Shown here: piece after piece, positions 60,001-64,000 of the stretch
Position numbering within the stretch: the stretch's first letter is position 1
Layout: each line of letters begins with the position of its first letter
Assembly (NCBI GenBank): GCA_026874595.1
Contig: CM049306.1
Coordinates: 104,049,142-104,113,141, forward strand
Source of the DNA: Sipunculus nudus
Lineage: Eukaryota > Annelida > Sipuncula > Golfingiida > Sipunculidae
Reading direction: 5' to 3'
Length of the DNA stretch: 64,000 bases
Translations under genes and position numbers: made by a program
The notes under the pieces: generated by a model
The model's input: the letters and a program-made list of their open reading frames with translations, nothing else
Database searches by the model: none
What the model was told of the DNA's origin: nothing

Positions 60001-60964
60001 ACTTTTGATCATAATTTAAATGTGTGAATTTTGTATATTCTGGATTCTCAACTTAATTGTTTGGTGACAACTGAATAAATGCCAGTAATGGTGGGAAAAC
60101 TTTGCAATTGTATTTAAATACGAATATGAATATGTACTCCATTATAAGATGTCTTGCATAAAGAATTGGAATTCAGGTAAAAATGAAAGTATATGAATAC
60201 CAGTGCAAATACTTTCAAAATGTATTCATGAATGCATTCATGAATATATTCTTTAATATTATTTTAATAATCATTTCAGTTATATTTCATTTTAAAAAAT
60301 CATAAGATTCTCTTATTATTTTTAATAAAAATTATATTTGGGACAATATTTGTAATTTTTTTTAATAAATAGTTAAACTCTTATATCATATGTTCTGCTT
60401 ATAAGTTATATGGCCAAGTCAAAATCTGTGTGACAATAGTACTCCATTTGTTAATAAAATAAATGAAATCAATCCTCTTCCCTGTCTCCAAAGATAATAT
60501 CATAATCATACATAAGCTAAACACCAACAACTCATAATAAAGCTTATATTTATTACCACACCAAACCAGCATATGCCTCATTCCTAAATCATATTTTTTA
60601 ATCATATATAACAGCTGAGCGCCGTGACCCATAGGTCCCTTGTTCCAGATCAGACTAACGAGAAAGGGTTGTCGTTGGTTTAAAACTTTGCACAATGAGA
60701 TTACATGCTCTCATCCATTTGATTACAATGCTTTGCCCTTTGATGGCCCTGATGGTGAAACCCAAAGAATCTTGATATACAGAGCAGCGGTTAAAGCGAA
60801 GGAGATGTAGAATGGCTGCAGTGTATAACCACTGCGGAGGAGTGTATCTTAGCACCTGCAGATATGTAATTTATCTGTTATTTATTCATCAGGTGGAGCT
60901 ACCCAAGACATACAGATGGCCAGAGAGGAAACTGATCATTACAATCGTACCAGATGATGTCTGA
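26292..60964 (+). CDS. SUFU: Suppressor of fused (SUFU), complete 12-exon gene
   Basis: The exons are 26292-26434, 29867-30001, 30353-30492, 31370-31512, 38805-38890, 39283-39355, 43910-44078, 51139-51199, 51601-51738, 54104-54242, 54766-54834 and 60893-60964. They total 1368 bp, or 455 residues plus TGA (human SUFU: 484). All introns are GT-AG and all phases match. SUFU binds GLI/Ci transcription factors and restrains Hedgehog signalling. The N-terminal lobe runs to about residue 240 (GGPDPLDY, GLSDLHGDGRVHE, GFGFELSFRLKRE, GGPWLITDMRRGE). A loop of low conservation (about 250-330) includes RKES at 321-324, matching the human PKA/GSK3 phospho-region. The C-terminal lobe follows (HGRHFTFKS, EEHPYAAHGPWLQ). 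Human residues after the last conserved strand are absent. ATG 26292 is the first in-frame ATG and has a good context (AACATGG). Five of its splice junctions lie in tandem arrays. Confidence 0.95.
26777..27034. mobile_element. ~260-bp MITE (family G) in SUFU intron 1
   Basis: AAAGGTATGGTTCTTAGGCA at the left is mirrored by TGCCTGAGAACCATACCTTT at the right, with one mismatch. The interior is AT-rich and non-coding. A (TA)n run follows at 27049-27094. Confidence 0.7.
27049..27094. repeat. (TA)n microsatellite in SUFU intron 1
   Basis: About 23 TA dinucleotides in a row. Confidence 0.95.
27095..29730. other. SUFU intron 1, remainder
   Basis: No exon, hairpin element or long repeat was recognised; AT-rich. 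Confidence 0.5.
29735..29906 (+). repeat. Three-copy ~64-bp tandem repeat across the SUFU exon 2 acceptor
   Basis: AG-GCTTGGAGGACC (29737), AG-TTGGGAGGACC (29802) and the real AG-GCTGGGAGGACC (29865) are spaced 65 and 63 bp apart. The intervening text TGTTAATGTCTG also repeats. The two upstream copies keep the AG but have diverged in the exon-like part. Confidence 0.85.
29867..30001 (+). CDS. SUFU: SUFU exon 2
   Basis: Encodes LGGPDPLDYISMYANPGDP through LHGDGRVHE. The acceptor TATCACAG has two imperfect upstream copies of the junction. Confidence 0.96.
30353..30492 (+). CDS. SUFU: SUFU exon 3
   Basis: Encodes RCAGPDGLSGFGFELSF through ALARYVFQT. Phase 2 in, phase 1 out. Confidence 0.96.
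31370..31512 (+). CDS. SUFU: SUFU exon 4
   Basis: Encodes ENTLCAGDHVPWHSPLDG through FGTVSFIQ, ending in phase 0 at CAG|GTATAG. Its last 42 bp and the first 22 bp of the intron are the unit of a 64-bp array. Confidence 0.96.
31471..33180 (+). repeat. 64-bp tandem array copied from the SUFU exon 4 donor (27 units)
   Basis: Unit starts recur every 64 bp from 31473 (in the exon) to 33137 with no net length change. Each unit has ~42 bp of exon 4, the donor CAG|GTATAG, GTTTAG or GTGTAG, and 22 bp of intron. Each also carries a possible acceptor (ATAATTACAG). The outermost unit is the most diverged. Confidence 0.97.
33536..35228 (+). mobile_element. Family B element B2 (with nested C2) in SUFU intron 4
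   Basis: The 5' hairpin ATGCCCCCGCCACAAAGTGG is at 33540-33569 and ~180-bp units follow. A GTGTCG-type hairpin and ATCTAGTT close it at about 35206-35228. It has the same composite structure as B1. Sense to SUFU. Confidence 0.75.
34167..34843 (+). mobile_element. Family C element C2 nested in B2
   Basis: TTTTTAGCCCTCAGC hairpin, then GTCC-rich DNA at 34208-34262, a core with GGTGGCGCCACC (34522-34533), and the end TATTCTAGTTT. It sits at the same point of family B as C1 does. Confidence 0.75.
35402..38369 (+). mobile_element. Family C element C3, interrupted by A3
   Basis: It starts TTTTTAGCCCTCAGCCC at 35402. Its body resumes after A3 at 37722 and it ends with a small TCAGC/GCTGA hairpin followed by TATTCTAGTT at 38359-38369. 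This is a stand-alone copy, so C is a mobile family in its own right. Confidence 0.75.
35776..37721 (+). mobile_element. Family A element A3, nested in C3
   Basis: The AGCTCAG hairpin at 35781-35814 is followed by a pure (GTCC)n run to about 35895. The 3' terminus GTGACCCATAGGTCCCTTGTT is at 37701-37721. The flanking C text joins cleanly (GGATTTTT then CAACTTTG). A poly-C run lies at 36700-36721. Confidence 0.8.
38410..38440 (+). repeat. Isolated fragment of the exon 4 donor repeat
   Basis: CAGACCATCACCACAGCAT occurs once here, about 5.2 kb downstream of the array and beyond the B2 and C3 insertions. Confidence 0.75.
38805..38890 (+). CDS. SUFU: SUFU exon 5
   Basis: Encodes VIGVCEEEVRAAQHWNG through LIQQTT, with the Leu codon split by the intron. 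Confidence 0.96.
39283..39355 (+). CDS. SUFU: SUFU exon 6
   Basis: Encodes AGGPWLITDMRRGETVFEL and then DPQLQ, the most conserved SUFU signature. Donor GTTAGT. Confidence 0.97.
39605..43909 (+). repeat. ~42-bp tandem array copied from the SUFU exon 7 acceptor (~100 units)
   Basis: The unit consists of exon-like GAGAAAGTAGACAATG, a spacer, then TCTCTGTTTACCTGTAG (polypyrimidine-AG). The last unit is the real acceptor at 43909. Variants are 41, 42, 45 and 46 bp (CCTTAG for CCTGTAG, GGATGA or GGACGA inserts) and recur in multi-unit blocks. Units at both ends are the most diverged. Confidence 0.97.
43910..44078 (+). CDS. SUFU: SUFU exon 7
   Basis: 56 codons plus one base. It starts EKVDNGIELEGSNLSGVSSR and continues into an acidic, Gln/Asn-rich stretch. 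Tandem arrays built from its own junction lie on both sides. Confidence 0.93.
44050..44320 (+). repeat. 41-bp tandem array copied from the SUFU exon 7 donor (7 clear units)
   Basis: AAGGCAC-type anchors recur exactly every 41 bp: 44057, 44098, 44139, 44180, 44221, 44262 and 44303. The unit joins the end of exon 7 (AAGGCACAAATAGCAGATTG) to the start of the intron (GTGAGTATAT). Weaker relics continue to about 44880. Confidence 0.92.
47348..49400 (+). repeat. A-related block with six ~340-bp tandem units
   Basis: A decayed hairpin and TTTGTCCGTCGTCCG start precede units beginning near 47440, 47770, 48117, 48460, 48800 and 49140. Exact GGTGGCGCCACC palindromes are at 47691 and 48028. Two units (about 48100-48780) are nearly identical. 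Confidence 0.85.
49405..50579 (+). mobile_element. Family E hairpin element in SUFU intron 7
   Basis: A T-run and a hairpin (GTATC..CAAAAC/GTTTTG..GATAC at about 49412-49443) precede CCGCCGCCGCC and tandem ~275-bp text. It ends ATTCTAGTTT at 50571-50580. GGTGGCGCCACC lies at 49727-49738. No ORF of note. Confidence 0.6.
51139..51199 (+). CDS. SUFU: SUFU exon 8 (61 bp)
   Basis: Encodes NLKTKKGSSLSKSSLRESD in the variable loop; Lys/Ser-rich. Both neighbouring exon phases require it. Confidence 0.9.
51601..51738 (+). CDS. SUFU: SUFU exon 9
   Basis: Encodes RPGRKESFDSNTSSD through LKFNTEAGSLLPLAL and a split Arg. RKES is a plausible PKA-type site. The donor CTCAG|GTTAGT begins a 33-bp donor array. 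Confidence 0.96.
51739..53690 (+). repeat. 33-bp tandem array copied from the SUFU exon 9 donor
   Basis: The unit is GTTAGTACACATGGGTGTAT plus ACATGGTATTCAG, so each of about 17 clear units (51774-52345) recreates CAG|GTTAGT. Degenerate units continue at 53248-53690 after a transposon insertion. Because 33 is divisible by 3, artificial ORFs run through on both strands. Confidence 0.95.
52357..53250. mobile_element. 886-bp inverted-repeat element (MITE-like) inserted in the exon 9 donor array
   Basis: The element runs from TGTCAAGGCCCAGATCCCGA at 52361 to its inverted copy ending GGGCCTTGACA at 53246. TATA flanks both sides (52357-52360 and 53247-53250), consistent with a TA or TATA target duplication. 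Subterminal GGACCAAT/ATTGGTCC repeats are present. No transposase ORF. Confidence 0.85.
54104..54242 (+). CDS. SUFU: SUFU exon 10
   Basis: Encodes GRLKHGRHFTFKSVLNDSA through EEHPYAAHGPWLQ. Confidence 0.97.
54766..54834 (+). CDS. SUFU: SUFU exon 11
   Basis: 23 codons in phase 0, VLIPEDFLDSLLNDFHDLQS and then LGE. Confidence 0.95.
54835..55395. other. SUFU intron 11, unique start
   Basis: No exon or element recognised. Confidence 0.5.
55396..60644 (+). mobile_element. Family A element A5 in SUFU intron 11, with nested B3
   Basis: The AGCTCAG hairpin is at 55401-55434, the GTCC stretch is short (55446-55466), and the 3' terminus GTGACCCATAGGTCCCTTGTT is at 60624-60644. Parts of the body duplicate A4 (56960-57340 resembles 46300-47100; 59980-60300 resembles 47100-47330). 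Confidence 0.7.
57335..59966 (+). mobile_element. Family B element B3 with 14 tandem ~180-bp units
   Basis: A 5' hairpin at 57339-57368 is followed by 14 units of ~180 bp starting near 57421. It closes with a GTGTCG/CGACAC hairpin and ATCTAGTT at 59944-59966. It lacks the nested family C seen in B1 and B2. Its ORFs are repeat artefacts. Confidence 0.8.
60893..60964 (+). CDS. SUFU: SUFU exon 12 with stop codon
   Basis: Encodes VELPKTYRWPERKLIITIVP and then DDV followed by TGA at 60962-60964. The human C-terminal extension after this strand is missing. Confidence 0.95.
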   Translation: MELPKTYRWPERKLIITIVPDDV

Positions 60965-61892
60965 CAGGATTTAGGAATTCAGTGCAATATCTTATGGCTA
61001 TGCACCAACTCTGCAGTCTGCATGTTTTGGAAAGGATTTAAACAAGACATTGTTCAGTCTTTTACAAGAAGCGTAGGACTTGTTTGTTATTTGATTTACA
61101 GAACAGGTGCTTTCTTTATTAAACAGCTGACTTTTCAGTGCATTTCCTTGATGCATTAAATAAGTATTAAGAAATGGACTTCAGGTGCTATTTAGAGGGC
61201 AATTCAACATGTCATATAACCCCTTCAAGTGACCATAGGGAAGCAGACAGAATTGCCATTAAATTATTTATATTTGTTAGCTGTTTACAGGAAATCTCTT
61301 AATGAAGATTTCTTGCAATTCAAATGAAGCTGGAAGCTTTTATCATTTTTGTTTAATGAAAGACAAGATTTATGTAGATCTTGATAGTGGAAGTCACAAC
61401 AGATATGGTTGAAGGGCATGTAATGTTATGAACTGTGTACAGTGATGATTTTGTGACAAGTGCAGGTCACTTCAGTTTGTATGTTTATTACAGAACAAAT
61501 ATGAGGATGTGTGATTGAACACTGCCAGCTATCCAGCATTGTTATTCTCAGATATTTGATCTAAAATGGTGAATACTCATAATGTAAGACCATATGAAAG
61601 AGTGAATGTAGTATGATGGTGTTTTCATTTGAACCTGTTATAGAATACATATATCAGGCATTCGAGTCTTAATTTGTTGTGATTTTAGGAGGTCAGGGCC
61701 TTGTGTTCTGGAATGAAGGGTTATATCATTATCTACTCCACCAAGGTTATGTTTTCACTTGTGTCTGTCTGTTTTTTGGTATGTTAGCAGGATTACACAT
61801 AAATTACTTTAACAGTTTCTATGAAACTTGTGAAGGGACAGGGCTTGGTCGAGGAAAGGACATAATAAATTTTGTCGCAGATAAAAGGACAG
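60965..61892 (+). other. SUFU 3' UTR and flank
   Basis: Non-coding sequence after the stop codon. Candidate polyadenylation signals are ATTAAA near 61155 and AATAAA at 61864-61869, the latter directly before an A element. Confidence 0.55.
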
Positions 61893-62705
61893 TTTTTAGC
61901 TCAGCTAACTATAAGTCATCTGAGCTATAGTCGTGGTCCATTGTCCGTCGTCCGTCCGTCTGTCGTGTCGTCCGTCCGTCTGTCCGGATGTCCGTCCGTA
62001 AGACTGGCAGGTTTTGACACCATTGGACCTACGAATCTGAAATTTGCCATACAGTAAGATGTCCCAAAAATCTCCTACCATGCCAAAAATTGGGTCAATA
62101 GGACTTCGTTTCTTCGAGATATAAAGGAAAAACCTCAATTTTTTATTAGAAATCTATTTTCACACTTCATGACTGCCTAATGTCAAAACCACTCATCTGG
62201 TTTTCTTCATATTTACCATAAATATTCCTCTATATAGTTCCTGTGTACATGCCAGGAATTAAGTCAGTATTATTTAATTTAAAAAAGTTATGGGCCCAAA
62301 CATAATGGACTTTGTAAAAAAATCAGGAAAGTTATTTGGTCACTTAAGACCAAAAGTGTTAAAGGTAAGGACTTTTTTTCAGTAATACAACTTTAATTGA
62401 TCAAAATTTAATTGTATACCAAAAATTAGATCAAAATCTGTTAAATTTTTTTAAATATTGGCAAAAATATAAAATTGGTACCTTAAATTTTGCCCAAATT
62501 TGACCATGGCACGTTTTTTTTTCCTGTAAGTACTGTGGATTTAATTTTCTCAGCATGTTTTTGTTAGCATTTTGTCTGTTAACACCAAAAATTTGAAACC
62601 AGTTGATCTAAAACTGTAGATTTTATTCAAGCACCATGTCACGTCAAGTTTACATCAAGCTAGTGTTAGGCTAGTGTTTAGCGAAATATTAATGAAAAAC
62701 TTCAT
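61893..62705 (+). mobile_element. Family A element A6 downstream of SUFU (interrupted)
   Basis: A TTTTTAGCTCAGCTAAC hairpin and GTCC run (61940-62000) are followed by A body text, cut at 62705 by the next A-type 5' end. Confidence 0.7.
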
Positions 62706-64000
62706 TTTTAGCTCAGCTGACTGAAAGTCATCTGAGCTATAGCGATCACTCTTTGTCCGTCGTCCGTCTGTCCGTCTGTCCGTCTGTCCGTCCGTTAACC
62801 AGGCACAAATCGTAACCGCTGGACCTAGAACCTTGTAACTTGGGATTCTGAGAGGTCCATAAAAAATCTCCTTGGAAACCAGAAATTAGGTCTCTGTTAC
62901 CCATATCCTTCGAGCTATGGGGCCCCAAAGTACCCCCCAGAAAAGTCAAAAATTTCATACAAAAACTTCAATATCTCATTAACTACTTGACTGATGGTCA
63001 TGATTTTTGGCATACATATTGATTATGAGATGTTACATCACTTCCTGCAGACTGGTGGCGCCACCTGTATTTTTCAATTTTTTACGAATTTTTTTCTCTA
63101 TTTTTGAGACCTTTAAAAATGTGAACATCTGTTAACAAGGCACAAATCATAAAGACTGGACTTAGAATCTTAATTCTTGACACACTGAGAGGTCCATGAA
63201 AAATCTCCTTGGAAACCAGAAATTAGGTCTCTGTTACCCATATCCTTTGAGCTATCGGGCCCCAAAGTACCCCCCAGAATAGTAAAAAATTTCATACAAA
63301 AACTTCAATATCTCAATAACTACATCACTGATGGTCTTCATTTTTGGCATACATATTGATCATGAGATGTTCGATCAGTTCCTGCAGACTGGTGGCGCCA
63401 CCTGTAACGTTTGATTTTTTACGATTTTTTCCTCTATTTTTGAGACCTTTGAGGATGCTGTCATCTGTTAGCGTGGCACAAATCGTAACGACTGGACCTA
63501 GAATCTTCATTTTCGACACACTGAGAGACCTATGAAAAGTCTCCATTGAAACCAGAAATTAGGTCTCTGTTACCCATATCCTTCGAGCTATGGGGCCCAA
63601 AATTACCCCCCAGAATAGTCAAAAATTTCATACAAAAACTTCAATATCTCATTAACTACATCACTGATGGTCATGATTTTCGACATACATATTGATCATG
63701 AGATGTTTCATCAGTTTTTGCAGACTGGTGGCGCCACCTGTATTTTTCAATGTTCACGAATTGTTTTCTCCATTTTTGAGACCTTTAAGGATGTAGTTAT
63801 CTGTCAACAGGGTACAAATCGTAACGACTGGACCTAGAATCTTCGTTCTTGACACACAGGGAGACCCATGATAAGTCTCCATGGAAACCTGAAATTTGGT
63901 CTCTGTTACCCATATCCTTCGAGCTATGTGGCCCCAAAGTACCTCCCAGAAAAGTCAAAAATTTCATACAAAAACTTCAATATCTCATTAACTACTTGAC
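62706..64000 (+). mobile_element. A-related element A7, inserted in A6 and running off the window
   Basis: The AGCTCAG hairpin with the variant TAGCGATCACT is followed by (GTCC/GTCT)n and at least four ~340-bp units of the type at 47348-49400. GGTGGCGCCACC occurs at 63054, 63391 and 63727. Confidence 0.75.

Overview
The window is nuclear DNA of an invertebrate animal, most likely a bivalve mollusc. It is AT-rich and has small GT-AG exons in long introns. It is full of non-autonomous mobile elements with a (GTCC)n microsatellite next to a hairpin and tandemly repeated cores, an architecture known from bivalve pearl/CvA/DTC84-type elements. No rRNA, tRNA, CRISPR array, operon or prokaryotic gene is visible.

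Three protein genes can be read. (1) The last two coding exons of an F-box/WD-repeat gene, probably FBXW4, run on the + strand at 3-1111. (2) A complete ACTR1A (alpha-centractin, dynactin ARP1) lies on the - strand at 6944-25704, with 11 coding exons and 376 codons before the stop. (3) A complete SUFU (Suppressor of fused, negative regulator of Hedgehog signalling) lies on the + strand at 26292-60964, with 12 coding exons and 455 codons before the stop. Every exon phase closes. ACTR1A and SUFU are head to head with 587 bp between their start codons, the same arrangement as on human 10q24, where FBXW4 is also found.

Region by region: 1-1111 FBXW4 end; 1112-6943 tail-to-tail intergenic and UTR sequence; 6944-25704 ACTR1A, with large elements in introns 1, 5 and 8; 25705-26291 shared promoter; 26292-60964 SUFU, with large elements in introns 4, 7, 9 and 11; 60965-64000 SUFU 3' flank with two more elements, one nested in the other.

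The most unusual signal is a set of six tandem arrays, each anchored on a real splice junction: the 3' splice sites of SUFU exons 2 and 7, and the 5' splice sites of SUFU exons 4, 7 and 9 and of ACTR1A exon 8. Each repeat unit carries some exon sequence plus the adjoining intron, so the splice signal itself is copied 3 to about 100 times, with units of 21, 33, 41, 42 and 64 bp (two arrays near 64). Later transposon insertions split some arrays. A second pattern is that every hairpin-type element I could orient lies in the sense direction of its host gene. Several otherwise different families also share the palindrome GGTGGCGCCACC and nuclear-receptor-like AGGTCA sites.
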